Below are positions 47,276-61,081 of a DNA stretch of 64,000 bases, in pieces. How positions within the stretch are numbered: the stretch's first letter is position 1; each line of letters starts with the position of its first letter. The notes beneath the pieces were generated by a model, which was not told the origin of the DNA, ran no database searches, and saw nothing but the letters and a program-made list of their open reading frames with translations. The DNA comes from Bugulina stolonifera (Eukaryota; Bryozoa; Gymnolaemata; Cheilostomatida; Bugulidae), in contig OW285191.1 in the NCBI GenBank assembly GCA_935421135.1, forward strand, positions 8,069,504-8,133,503. Direction: 5' to 3'. The position numbers and the translations under genes were made by a program.

Positions 47276-47601
47276 TATGCAATGAGATTGAACTAGCCTA
47301 CTTATGAGTGATGCAATGAGATCAGATAGGCCTATATAATAGTATATATAATTAGAATTAAGAGTTCCATTATGATTATTATGATTTAGGCTCCATTCTT
47401 AATTTTGAAAATTAATTATTATAATTTATAATCATATTTATTAAGTTTTTTGTGTTAATGCTGATTCTATTGGCAATAGAATAGGCCTATGCTTACTGGT
47501 TTTAATCTAAGATGCTATTTTAAGGCCACATTTGCATTGTAGTTTGAGTACATGTATAGGCTTATTACTATTTATTTTTGGTTTCCTTTCATCTTTGTAA
47601 A

Positions 47602-47717
47602 AAGAAAAAACTCACCAGGCTTATACTCCTTGTCGTGACCAGCCCCTTGAAGCTCGCACTGCCAGGTGCCAGTGCTGGCCAACTCCCTGTGAGAAAGGCC
47701 CAGATGACATGGCCTTT
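47602..47717 (-). pseudogene. Copy of exon 1 of the leucine-rich-repeat gene, flanked by a 20-bp direct repeat
   Basis: Read on the minus strand, it matches about positions 80-195: ...TCATCTG, TTTCTCAC, CACTGGCACCTGGCAGTG, GGCTGGTCACGAC, then a splice donor GTGAGTTTTTTC (original GTAAGTTTTTTC). One extra G in the GGGCTGG run shifts the frame, and a stop follows. The direct repeat TTTCCTTTCATCTTTGTAAA occurs at 47582-47601 and 47718-47737. Because intronic sequence is included, the source was genomic DNA or unspliced RNA, not mature mRNA. Confidence 0.85.
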
Positions 47718-50026
47718 TTTCCTTTCATCTTTGTAAATATTATATTAATTAGGCGGTTTCAGTATGAAATTTAAATTGGCCTTTGACATTAAAAGCCTAC
47801 CAACATGAACAGTATGAGTGGCAAATTCTCCTAGGAAATTTGTCAGACTTATTATGATCAGCAGCTGATGAACAGGCCTACTTGTATGTTATGCTTAAAC
47901 TAGAAGCGAGGGTGTTATTCTAAATGCATTCAGACTTAGATTTGCTGGTTGTTAAATTTGATAGCTAAGCTAAGCTGAAGTTTGTTTCCATTTATTTAAA
48001 GAGGCTAACTCAATATTATGTGCTCCTTGGAATTTATTGATAGCATTACACCCATTTGAAACTTAGATGCTACTTCTACTTTTTGCTCTGAAGTGATTGT
48101 CATGAGTGAGTGAGTGAGTGATTGTCATGAGTGAGCGATAATGATTATGATCTACACACTTTCACAGCTTAACCATGGAGCCATAGTTAGGTTATACTCA
48201 ATATTATAATTAAATCTAGTCTCGAAAGATTAAGGTTGCTGCCTCCACTGCACACATTTTACTGTGCACAGCAATAATGGTGGTAGTGATTGTCTACTTA
48301 GTAAACCTACTAACTGACACTTTGTCGTTGGTTATTGATATTCATATCAACAATAAACTGCAGTTAAACATTTTTATTATTATTATCATAAACAAGCTGA
48401 GCAAACAGTAAGTGATCTTTGCAGGCAAAAGTTCACTTGACTCTGTGCTTATGCAAATAGTTAGGCTATTATTCGAGGCAACATCTCCCATTAGCCATAA
48501 AATGAGATTGGTCTAGCTCCATCACTGGTGTTTTAGAGTCAAGGCCACCAGACTAAAATCTTTTACCCAGTCGACTAGCATGTGATTTATTTGGGAATAA
48601 CTAGTAAATTTGTTAGGCTAAACTCTAAACTACTATTAATTGCAATCTAATAATTACAATAAGACTTATAGTACTAGTAAGGGTACATGGGTTTCAGTTG
48701 CACTTTGATGTTGTGTTTACAAATAGCCTAAGGGGTTTTGAGACTTGTTTACTCTTCTAATTTACATCTGTATTGGTTGAACTCTGGGTCAGTTTCTGGA
48801 ATAATCAGCTGTAATGACAGTTCAATTACATTTTCTTTGCTTTTCTGCACATATTCTAATATTAAAACCAACATCAAAATTATATTAATACTGGAAATTA
48901 GAATAATCAGCTATTGTTTTTGCTGTAATTATCTTAATTAATAATTAATATTTAATGCTATTATCTGACAGTTATACAGCATTAAGTCATTATACGCTTT
49001 TAATGGACACTTTGATAATCAAGTGATCAGTGGGAGTTGGCTCACTTCTCCAGGATGAGTTGAGTTAATTAACACTATTTACTCACATTATGTTAGTGTA
49101 ATTAATTGCGAAATATTGACCAATTATTGATTTTCCATTAATACATGGCTCTGATGTAATGATTCATTGCTGTCAAACAAGTATATCCAGCTTTGCATTG
49201 TCAGCATGGGGACAGATATTGGACTAATTCCAAGTTGAGGTTTTGTACAATTTTTTGGATTAAATTGCAATGTCATATTTATTAGTAAATAGTAAATAAA
49301 ACTGGTTGCCAAAAAGAGCCCGCATAATTTCACATCTTTACCCAGTTGTAACAGGAGAATTAATTTTAACTTACTTTGCACTTTGACATTTAAAAATATT
49401 TCGCAATTCTCCTGACCTCTGTTCAAGTTGGCTCGTGACCATTACTCATGTGTGACCTAAGCATTTACATGATTATATAATCATTATCATACCAACTCCT
49501 CCATGTTGTAGATTAACTCAGTTTGACACTTGAGATAAGGTACCCCCACTTCTCTATCACACCGTGATAAGCTATAGAACACCCATATAGATACCGCTGC
49601 TGCTGCTACTGTCAGGTAGGTGGGTGGGCTCACTCGCTGACTCATTGGCTTCAGATAGCCATTTCATAATAATCCCCACTTGTTTTTGCTCTGTATTTAT
49701 TGCCATAAATAAGTATTTTGCAGTCTTATGATATTATATGCTAATGTGTGCTATGTGTTATAAGTGTTATCAGTTATTGTAGAGAGCTAGAGGTGTCGTT
49801 AGCCAATGGCTGTTGCTAGCGACTTTTTGCTACTAAAGTGCTATAGCAGCTCTATTGTGTATTGTGTCACGATTACAGTTTTCCTTTGCTGTGGTCATAT
49901 TTGATCTTATATTAAATCGTAGTTTTTTGTTATGCTATATTTGTACATGTTTTTGCTTGCCAAATCCATCCTGACAATATTTTGTTGTGTCGTATTATCA
50001 ATCCCTGTCATTGGTTACCACAGGAA

Positions 50027-53000
50027 ATGGCATCAACTAATAGGACACAATTTAACGACTCATCAGGTACGAGTAGAAGCTCACAACCGAAGGGTATCGT
50101 ACCTAAAGCTCTAGAACTCCCAGATGGTCCAGTAACCAGGTAGTTATAAACACTACGTGATTAAATGTTAATTTTTTAATCCATCTATTTATAGTTTATT
50201 GCATGGATCATTATATTTTCTGTTTTAATCGTTGGATTAACTCTCCTTTACTTAGGAGAATTGTAACACATTTAACCATTGGCTAATGCAAGTATATGCA
50301 ACTACCCTGGTATTGCCCAACCCTAAATCTATATATGAATAATCAAATACAGTACACAGATAATATCAAAATTATCTATCAAAGCTTTGAATTTTACACG
50401 ATTCCAATCATTAGGTGTGGAAATATAGTGATGATTATATATAAATCCTTCCCAACTGTTTTGTTAGTAACTTCGTGTGACTGAATAACACGATATGGTG
50501 ATGTCATATCTTCCAGCTCACCTACTGTAGGTGTACTTACATGTACCTAGTACCCAGGTCATCAAGTGTATAATAATATAATATGTATCTACTTGTAAAT
50601 CTAGTCATAATCTAACTGACAACAGCATCTTGTGATGAGGATTAATTATTGTGCACAGTGATAATACAACCATGTATATTATAGGTTTGTTTAAACATGT
50701 ATTTATTTAGCCTATGGAAGATATAATGTTCAGTTACATAATTTTTAATTACAAGTGTTTAAATTTGTTTTCTACTGACTACTAGCCTATCTTTACTTTT
50801 CATCTTTGAAGTTATTAATTGTATGCAAGTGTCCAGTGTTCCCTTCTCACACCACATTATTAGTTTTTAATAATCAATTAATATAATATTTATTACTGAT
50901 TGTCATTGCTAGTAATTTACTTGATTTACAAGCGTATGGTATTATGTATTGAAGGGACAGTGGATGTTATACTGGATCACCTGCTACTCTAGTCAGCATG
51001 ACTCAGTCACCTGTCAGACAGTTCGTATTTGGAGAGGGCAGCACTTCTTTGGACCAACAGCTGACACCTCGGCACCCTGTACCAGGTGCTTATCCAGTGC
51101 ACAGCACTCCATCTATGGTAAGTAGCAGTATTTGTGTCAGTTACATAGATATAGTGCTAGCAGTAAAAACTTAGCAATATCAGAATATATTTTATTATTT
51201 TGTCATTCGTTTCCACATTAATCGAGCACCTTCTGAGCAATTTTTTCAAATACACAGTGTATAGAATTGCTTATAGTAAAGTTGTGTGTGGTATAAATGA
51301 TCAATTTGAAATTTTAGCTGTTACACAAAATCTAAGTGCATAATGAATCAAAATTTCTTCTCCGCAATGACGAAATTCTCCATCACCAAACACCAAGTTA
51401 ATATTGCAAGTACTTTATTTCTAACCAGGAAATGAGCTGGTTGTTCACAGGAAAGAGAAATCCCCAAGTTTTCCTGTAATGCTGCTTTAGTCAGCAAGGA
51501 TTACTATTTTATAGTCCTTGGTATTAATTACGCCATAATATTATTGGGGAAAGTAGTATTGTTTATACAACTAACTATAACAACATCAGCTCCTTTGTTT
51601 TCACAGCTGGACTCAGGCAGGATATCTGACAACCTGACCTAAAAACTGTTCCAATTATCCAATCTGACATGTTACTGTATTTCTCTAGATATTTATAATA
51701 ACTATTCTTTTACTTATCTATTGCTTTTCATTCCACTGAGAAACTTGCTTGGACAAGTGCCAATATTTGATGAAAAAATAGATGTCAAAACTATTGTTAC
51801 AGTCAACAAAACTCTACTACTGCTTTGGATCAAGTGAAGGGTTTGAAAATTAGTGTAAACAAAAAGTCAGTGATAGCAACTCTTGTTGATTGTAATAGTA
51901 TAGTAGTGAAACAAAAGGGGGTGTTCTTGTTCACGTAGATATAGCGTGGTTCTAACTAATGAACAGTGATTGTTGGCACCTCTTTTTTGGCAGACACTTT
52001 AAAAAATTAATGTATAATTTACACATCAGTAATAGGAGGAGCTGATAAATTGGATAGGTGCCAATATTTTTATTTCTCCTTCTTTGGTAGTAAAACAGAC
52101 ATGCCCAGCAAGTCCAACCAATGAAGGCTGAATGCCAGGCCTATATTTGTTCGGGTTTTGTAAGGTTTTCATGTGTTTGTCATTTAGTCTTTCAGCAGTT
52201 AAGATGCTCTTATGGGTAGGCACTCTTCTCTAGGACTACTTGGGGTAAAATTGAACCATGAAGTTTTTGAATTGGAATATTTCTTGAGATATGTTATGCT
52301 ATGTCATTCTGTTTAGATGGTTTTTACTTTATTATAATTGTGTGTCTGTAGACGAGTAGTAGAGGCCACACAGAGGACGAGAGTACAGGCTACACGTCTA
52401 CAGAGGATACACCTGACCAGTTCTATATGGACTCCGACGTTGATGATGATGTGTTTGATGATTCCCTCGCTGCCTTTATAGACTCCGGTATACAGAGTAT
52501 CGGCATCAGCTCTGGTGGTGAGTACTAAGTAGTCTATAGCTATCTGCTTGTAACCTTCTGTAATTCTCAGTTTCGAAAGATGGAGTTATGAAACATTCTG
52601 TAAATCTCATATTTGTACCGCAGCACTCTTTATCAAACCCAACATGACAATATAAACAGAGCTCAGCTGTTGTGTTTTGTATTGAATCATGTATTCCTAT
52701 TCCATTCAATTATTACTAAGTATGAAACTAACCAAAGAAACCCACCATCTACATGTACTGTGTGTAAAAAGTGACTAGCAATGGTTTTCCATTTAAATGC
52801 GTAATCATGCATTATGGATGTATAATATCTGACACAGTTATTATTATTATTTACATATATAATAATCAAGTCATACAATATTTAAGGCTGTATTATTGTA
52901 GTTGTATAGGTGATATTTATTGCATAATGTATCATTCTTGTATCGGCTATATTATGGTAATGTTATAGTACTCACATAAAAAGTTTGTATGGACAATAGA

Positions 53001-56000
53001 TTACATTGATATGGTTTTTGTAGTAGCTAGCTAGCCTTTCAGTCATCACATCATGGGTGTAATAGACTGAGTGCACTCTTTGTAAACATAAAATAATTAA
53101 CAGTCAATAAATCACACTATGGGTTAATCCAGTGTACACCTGAGTAGATATAAACAAACAAGTCAGCTGAAATATTCACTCCTTGACTGGATCTGAGTGT
53201 ATTACTACAGTTCATCTCTCTGTGGGAGTCAATCCGGTGTCAATAGCAAGTCATGTGAGCGACTTTGATCCGAGAAAAACAAGTTTAACTACTGGCTGGA
53301 AGCGTCCAAACTAAATCACACTGTGTACCATTGCACCATTAAAATATGGGTAGGGTTTGTTGACGTGTAGCTAAGTGGTGTTAGTTTTTATCGCTAGTAG
53401 TTACCAGCCTTCCATGTTACAATCATATGATGATTATTATTGTCTGTTGTATTGTAGAACACTTATCCCTGCCTGAACTACATGGAGTGGGAGAGGAGAC
53501 AACTTCTGATACAGAGACGAATGGTGAATCCTCTACTGAGGGGGAGGAGTTTGTAACAGCCGAGTTCAGTAAGTAGACCTGACCTACATATTACATAGTA
53601 TATACTTACCTGTATACTTACCTACCTACATATGACAGTACATACCCACCTATATACAAACAACAGTACATACTTACCTACATACATACGACAGTACATA
53701 CTTACCTGTGTACGTACCTGCATACATACATAGTACATACTTATCTGTATACTTACCTACATACATACATAGTACATACCTACATCTATACTTGCCTGCA
53801 TACATGCTACATACCTACAAACGCACCTACCTACATGGATGATGTATATAAACAATAGCCTATCAGACAAATTTACAGTTAATGCCTTCCTTGAGCTTTT
53901 TGCTATCTGTAAACAAAAGAGAGGGCGACTCTCGGATTTCTATTCAATGTACAATGTATAATAATGATGTAACAACAGCAACATGTCAGCCTAAAAGGTA
54001 CAAGTTGATATAAACTTGTGATTTTCATTACCAAATTATTGTCATCTGTGACAATACATCATCAACCATCAACAGATTGCCTGTCATAACATAATAATAT
54101 TAAATCATCAGTAATTAGAATACAATAACACCAATCACGACTTTCAAGGCAAGTCTTCTGGCACTGTTTATCAATCTGTACTATTATTATACATAAGATA
54201 GTAGCATGCCATCATCAATCATTCTAATGTCGAACACTGTTCTACCATAAACAGTAGTTAATAGTAGCCTTGGCTAGTAGTAACAATGGTTATACAAGTA
54301 TAAACAACTCCTTCCACAATTCCTGGTAGCTGAACTCTGGTTCTCCCCTCCACTCTCAGATATTGTTGTTTTGAACGAAGCATAATAACTTATAGTACGA
54401 TATTAATGTTATCAGCTGACTAAGGCTTAGTTATAGTGACTAAGGGTTCAAGCTAATAAACTGGAGTGATTATGACTTGCATGTTCTAACTTACAAACTA
54501 ATTATAGAGCACAATAATTACGAAAGAAAATCTAATAGCTATAAATGATGCAGTTCACACCATTACACACTCATAAATATCATTCCACTAGTATATCATC
54601 TTATAGTTCCCACATGGGAACATCTGGCTGAGGTGAAGTACCCATGCACCTGTACCGTGACCCCCTTACAGCACATACTACGCTCCTGGCACACTGCCAG
54701 TGCACATGACTGACTGACCAATAGGAAGTCACTCTTATAGGCACAACTCTCCAAAGACACTCACTTCCAACTCTTCTGTAGCTATCTGTCATGTTTACAG
54801 ACATCCTGGTTCAGACCATTAAATGGCTGAGTTGGCAGAATGCCAGAAGGCATCTGTTCTTGAGTATTATAGACAGAGACAGGCATGGCTTTAGTTAGAG
54901 TGAATTATGATAAATGATGATTTATTACATCACATGCCCTGAAAACGTGCCTGTCACTGATAAGGGAAATCATAAGTGCTGATACTGATGATTCTAGAAT
55001 GTTCCATAGTTTATATCATAATGGGATTAATTGGGGAGTTTCCAACATTAGTAACTGGTGTATTTCTAAGTTTCCCCAAATATCAGGTTAATTTCTAATC
55101 ACCATTGTTCTTTTGTTTGCAGGGCTGGAAGGGGATGATAGCCCAGTGAGTAGCCCTATCAACATACCAACTCGCAGCAGCAGCAATGGTGCCCATTCTT
55201 GTGAGTCTGACACAGAGCAGGACTTGCAACCCCGAGGTGCTGCCGCTGCTGCTTCTGCTCCTGTTGATGTCTATCATAGACCTAGAGTTCTACCCCAACT
55301 ACATGCCACAGAACGCCCTCAATCTGGACACGGTAGAAGTAAGTACTAATAATGCTCTACCATTAGACTGTGTCCTACGAGTCTTAGTATGAGTACCCTG
55401 GCATATTTCTTTATCCTAATCCATTTTTTTGTTGGCAAATTCATTTGGCAAAGATTGCCGAAATACCTAGAAGTAGAAGTTGAAGACTCGAGTAGATTAA
55501 ATTCATTAGACATGAATTAAAAAGCACATGCAGTAATCAGTCTTTGCATTAGACCCTATGTAATGGTGTATACAGTAAATACAACAGTAAAGTATCATTC
55601 TAGTATATGGAAAATGATATTTAGTTGAACAATACCATTTCACAAATTTATAAATAAATATTTACACTGTAAAAGACTCTCCATTGAAATATAACATGGA
55701 GGCCTGCAGGCCTACTTAGGCAACTATTTCATCATGATTTGTTCATCTGAAAGTTATCAGAAAGGCCACATTGGTTTGTTATGATTAAGTAAACTTATCA
55801 GCTTTAGATTTATGACCTACTTGCTGTATTTACTACAACTTTCACTATAGTTTGGCCTAGTGCCAGCCCCGTTAGATTATACCATGTGCTCAGAGAGTGA
55901 AATAACAAGGCGTTGTAGTATGTTATGGTTTGATTTTTCAACCTATGCCCAGTTTTTTGGCTACTATAACAAACTATTTTAATACAGAGAGATTGAACAT

Positions 56001-58613
56001 AAATCTTGTACTGTTTTACATGAGAAAGAGTGTATTAACTGAGCAGGAAATGCATGTCAAATATTGGCACTTTGGAATAAATTATTGCTATTGTTTGATT
56101 TATTATTATTTATATAAAACATCAATCTTTTGATTTTACTTTATCAACGTACATTATATTTGACTTCAAGTGGTTACATACGCTGTAATTATGTTTTTTT
56201 ATTTTATTTAGGAATGAATCACTTCTAGGTAACTACATCATACATTATATATATTATACAATTTTATATAATGTATAATGTATATAATAATATTGTTATT
56301 GGGACTGCATTCTATAAAATAATTCAGTTTAGATAGCAAGATGTATCAAAGTTTGAACTGTTCATTTTTACTTTTTTTTATCACTTAGCCAAATGCTGCA
56401 CATATCCAATAAAAATACAGTTTTTGTTGGTAAGTCAATGCATCTTAGCATAACAGCAAAGGTGATATTTTTAGACATGGAACGCAAATGGTAGGGATGA
56501 CAGTTCAATCTAGTTGGCACCAAATTGAGAAATTAATCTTCCATATCATATCGCCATGGCAACAGTATTGCTAAAACATCTCTACTCCTCTTCAGCAACA
56601 AAAGAAACACAGCCAATGTTATTTAAATACTTAGGAAACTCATGTACAGCTGAAAAGGTGCCTTCAACCTGATTACTGAAAATAAAACATAATTATCTAT
56701 TATGTCTATTCTCTATTATATTTCTGGAGTGGCTGCTTACATTTTGGAAATTAGCAATATTTACAAACTATTAATCAGGGTTAAGGTGGTCTGAGATGTT
56801 GTTGAAAGGTCAGCACACCCTCCCCTCCTTCCTTTGTTCTAGGAGAGTTAAGAAATCTAGCTATGTCTGGTGTAATGGAGCTTGTTGAAGCATCAAACAG
56901 TCTTGAATAGGACCCTACAATTTGTGAGACAGCATGGCAGAGGGTTACTGTCTAATTAGCTCTCTTGGCCTACCCTGGATAGTAGTTAAACAGTAGTATT
57001 AGCAGTAGTAATACAGCCACATCAGCTCCATGTAATAATACATCAATTTGGGACCCTGGGGAAAATAATTTGACACTGTTTTCCTTAGATAATGATATAC
57101 TGCCTGTAGTTAATATAAAAGTATAATTATAATAAACTAGCAGAGTTGATGCCTTTACTCTTCAAGGTTTTCCATAGATGTGCCTCTGCAGTATAATGAC
57201 TGTAATATAATACAGTATTGTATTATTATTATTATTATTCTTTTCCCTTTTATTCTGATGGTATAACAACAGCAGCACCTGCAGCTTGTTGCTAAAGTCT
57301 TGTGCATGAGTCATGAAACTAAATGTTGAAATTCGAATACAAAGACCTAAGCAATACACAATTGGTATCATGTACAATATTACAGTAGTAATTATTTAGC
57401 TTTCTGTTTATGGCAGTTTGGCTACTAATATGCCAAAAGAAATCATATTCAACACTGAATAACAAGGCTTGAAGGAATGCCTCAGTGTATAAAAAATAAA
57501 CTGTATGACACTCTGCGTGAGTTGAAATACAGCCAACATGAACGAGTGTTATATATTGTCAAGTTTCTGGTAAATCCATGATTATCCATATCTCTGATAG
57601 AGGAAACTTTGCCAGGGTACAGCCGTACTTCATCATCTTATACCACTTTCGTTTGCCAAGATACCACTTTCATCATGTCATGTTTTATAATATTGTATGC
57701 TTGTTTACTACTTCTATGGATATTAAAAAATATAATAGGCAACAATTTAGAGTGATTTGGCACATTTTATCCCATAATCATTTATGTGTGTCTTTTTGCT
57801 TTTAGTGCAAGGAACTGGGGCAGCTGAGAGTGGTGTAATGGCAGATGGTAGGGCCCTCCCTGATGTCGTTCCTCGTGCGCTAGGCCGATCTCGAGCTTTC
57901 TCAGAGAGTGCTCTACCCTCCCACTTCGCGCTGAGACAGATGGGTACGAGTTTGAGAAATATTTCAGATGAATTCTGTAACATGAGCCGCACCAGACAGA
58001 GGAACCACCTCAATCTAGTGGTAACTATTGTCTATAATAACGATATTGTAGTGTCAACTTTTGGGGGAGCAACTCCAAAATACTGATGTCCTGCTATAAC
58101 CATTGCTCATGCATACTATTTCAGTCCTGTGGATGTACATGTAGTTGTATAAGCTGTGTAGCTACAGTGTGATGGGTAGGCCTATTTTTATTACTTGTTT
58201 TCCAATATACTAGTATAATTCACTCAAGGAAAAAAATCTTTCCGCATCATCTTGTTTGGGGCAGTTTGAGAAATAATAAATTATTGCCAATTTATGTTGG
58301 ATCAACCAAGATAGGGTTGGACTTGTGCCAGCACCGTATTGAGATATAGAGATATACAGTGTACAGTAATAATATACTGGTGGTACTGATTGCTAGTAAC
58401 TGAGAGAAAGCAGCTTCTAGTCATATTGTCTAGTGTCATACTACTTTGTCATTACAGCAACAACTGCAGCAGAATGGGGAGAACGAGACAGGAAACGGAC
58501 AGGCAACAGGATCTGGACAACGTGACATCAGGCGAAATGGTCATAGTTATCCAACAGCTGGTAGGAGAAATTCTTTCCTTGGAAAATTTTTTGGCAACTC
58601 TCCAAAGGAATAA
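50027..58613 (+). CDS. Disordered protein with BH3-like motif and DSGxxS degron (candidate BH3-only regulator)
   Basis: Seven exons join in phase: 50027-50139, 50955-51117, 52352-52517, 53458-53568, 55123-55338, 57806-58020 and 58458-58613 (TAA), giving 379 residues. Most of it is Ser/Thr/Asp/Glu-rich and likely disordered. Residues 302-313 read MGTSLRNISDEF: hydrophobic M, L, I and F at BH3 spacing, a small residue before Asp, then DE, closely resembling BIM-type LRxIGDEF. BH3 helices bind BCL-2-family proteins at mitochondria to set apoptosis. DSGIQS (136-141) is a canonical beta-TrCP phosphodegron; DSGCYTGS (39-46) is a weaker one. No membrane anchor: the end is RRNSFLGKFFGNSPKE by read-through of a GTAGGA donor-like site, so another 3' exon remains possible. 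The exon chain is well supported; BH3 function is inferred from the motif. Confidence 0.78.
53575..53840. repeat. Imperfect TACATACTTACC repeat in an intron
   Basis: A degenerate array of CATACTTACCTACATACATA-like blocks in the fourth intron of the BH3-like gene. Confidence 0.8.
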
Positions 58614-61081
58614 AACAGTTGGCTTCCACTTAGTAGTTAATATAAAATCACATTAATGTATGTATCTCCCTGGTGTATAATAATACTTGTAGTTATAAAT
58701 GGTGAGAATTAATTGTATTTTATTATAAAGTTTTGGGTGCTGATTTACTCTACCATATATAATATTGCCATCTCCCAGATCTCACTGCTACCAAATGAGA
58801 TCCCTCCATTTATTATAGCATTGTGGTACGTTTTGACCCCACCCTTCTCTAATAATTCTACTTGTAAATAGGCTAAATTCCAGTCATTTTAATTACTATA
58901 GTATATAGTTATTCAGATGAAGTCAGTTCACTTAAATGTGAGGAACTTCAGCTAAAGTTGCAAATGTAAGACATATCACAGATATATTTGTATTATATTT
59001 TAAAATTTTACCCCCTATTTTATTCATAGTAATGTTATATGGTAGGTTTTTGATTTCTGGGTACATTAGCTATGAATGTATTATAGACAGAGCGTGTAAT
59101 ATTATTACTGATGGAGTTACAAATCGAATGCAACAACACTCAATACCTTTGCTCACATTACCACAATATGCAATTTCCGTTTGCTCACTCTTACTGTTCA
59201 GGAAACAACTATTGGCTATATTCCTTCACCAATCTTTGGCTGTTCTTTTTAAATGAGGAGTTTTACTCCCTTACTTTTTGGTTCTGCAATAGAAGTTTAT
59301 ATACACAGTTTATTTTTAGAATATTATCTGTTCACCACCACTTTGTTAAATCTAGGAGAAAACTTCGTGTAAATTGTAAATTAGTTTGTAAAAAAACTTG
59401 TATTTATTTTCAGTCTCTGCCGCTCTAAGCTGTATATTGTGTAATTTCTTAGTCTCACAAATTATTTTGCTCTCGAATATTCATAGAAAATCTGATACAA
59501 GGTATTGTAAACTCAAAACTAAAATAATATTTCTTCATGATCTCAATTTATCACCATTTTAACGGTTTGCTTTTGTGCTCAGGATCTTGATCTACTATTG
59601 GCTGGTTTCTAATCACATGGTACAAGTTTTAGTTCTCACAGCAGGTTTTATTTTAACCTTTGTATTCAACTTCCTTTTGTATCCTGTAGTTCAGGAGCCG
59701 GACTGGTTGCTGCTTTTCATTACAATCTTGTTGCTACTGGTTTGTGTGCATCATCAATATGCTATTTATCCCTTATACATTATCATAGCACAATTATGGT
59801 TATTTTTGTTATTGTTATTAAAATATAAATTAAATATTTTAAAACAAAAAACTTTTATTATTTTACATGTATATATAATATGTTGCTTTCTACTCTTGAC
59901 TGGTTGACAAGCAGACTTTGATCTGACATGCTTGAAAGTCACCAAGTACATGGCCAAAAACAAGACTGAGTTGGTTTTCTACATCAAGTTATTACTCTGT
60001 GTACTAACATGTGACTATTTTCAAGGAACCCTTAAGCACCTGACAAACAAGTTTGGTAATAGTTTTGTAATATCGTCTCTTCTTGCCACCCATTAAAGTG
60101 TCAAATCCTGCTGATGTTCTTGATTGGTAGAATTGATAATGATGGATACCTGCTTATTAGTATACATGGCAGGTTTAAGAATAGCAAATTAATATATTAT
60201 AAATGACCAATATTCATATAATATACATGGTAGAAGATGATGCTGGTGGTATAACTATATTGATCAACAGGATGATAATATTTAATAATAATATTGTAAT
60301 TGTCTCCAATAGTATCTTATGAGATGATGTGTTTGGGTTAGTATTATACTATACATGTAGTTGAAGATGATTCCCTCTCTTCCTATAGAAGCATCCAATT
60401 ATAGTAGTAGTTATAAGTGAGTTATTAATTATCTCACCAACCATGCAAAACTTTCATTTTCGTTAGATAGCAATTATATTTGCAAAACGCTAACTACATG
60501 CTGTATATTCAGGGTTGTAAAGTGCGGCATGTGTAGGCCCAAAATATATGCCTGAACTACCATCAATACTATTATATGTATTATAATATGTTCAGTTACA
60601 TAACAAATTAATACTATCACAATCTCTCTATCCACAAACACTTTGGATTAAAAGATGAGACAACTCCGTATTTCCTCTTTTAGTAAAATGTTCATTTATA
60701 AAATTGTTCATAAAAGCATGCACCATTACTTGTGCTACAAAACCGCTGTAAAAAGATGCAACAAAATAATTTGTACATTGTAGATCACTATTTCAACTCT
60801 ACACATAATTATTGAAAAATCTTTGAACCATCTGCTTGCGAGAGATCATGGAGTAAAGACTAAGTGACTCATCTACATACATGTAGTACTATGGTTCTCA
60901 TTGCATGTACAGTAGATATATATACTGTAACTAGTGAGTAGCCTGTGAGCCAGCTCGAAATATTGTCAAATTATAGGCACGGGCTACACAATAGACTTTA
61001 TCTGCATGTTTTGAATGCAGTAGTAACCTGAGGTTCATGGAACTTGCAGAGAACGACTGCTAGCTAAATTAGACTACAGCT
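58614..61081. other. AT-rich intergenic interval
   Basis: No exon chain accepted. A hydrophobic open frame at 59575-59907 is discussed under rejected items. A GAGACAACTCCGTA motif lies near 60657. Confidence 0.5.

Larger units (their letters stand above)
42979..50026. other. Intergenic region with hAT MITE, AT-rich block and exon copy
   Basis: No complete gene seen. Contents: poly-C tract near 43088, hAT-type MITE at 45905, AT-rich block at 47090, duplicated exon fragment at 47602, and a short GAGT repeat near 48102. The remainder is unremarkable AT-rich DNA. Confidence 0.55.

Noticed and set aside
53575..53840. Possible coding exon in the TACATACTTACC-rich intron segment
   Set aside because: Imperfect simple repeat with stops in all frames.
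59575..59907. Hydrophobic open frame (RILIYYWLVSNHMVQVLVLT...) after the BH3-like gene, possible membrane tail
   Set aside because: It follows a plausible acceptor, but the splice phase does not match the last donor of that gene, and AT-rich DNA often yields Leu/Ile/Phe-rich frames. An unseen linking exon could rescue it.
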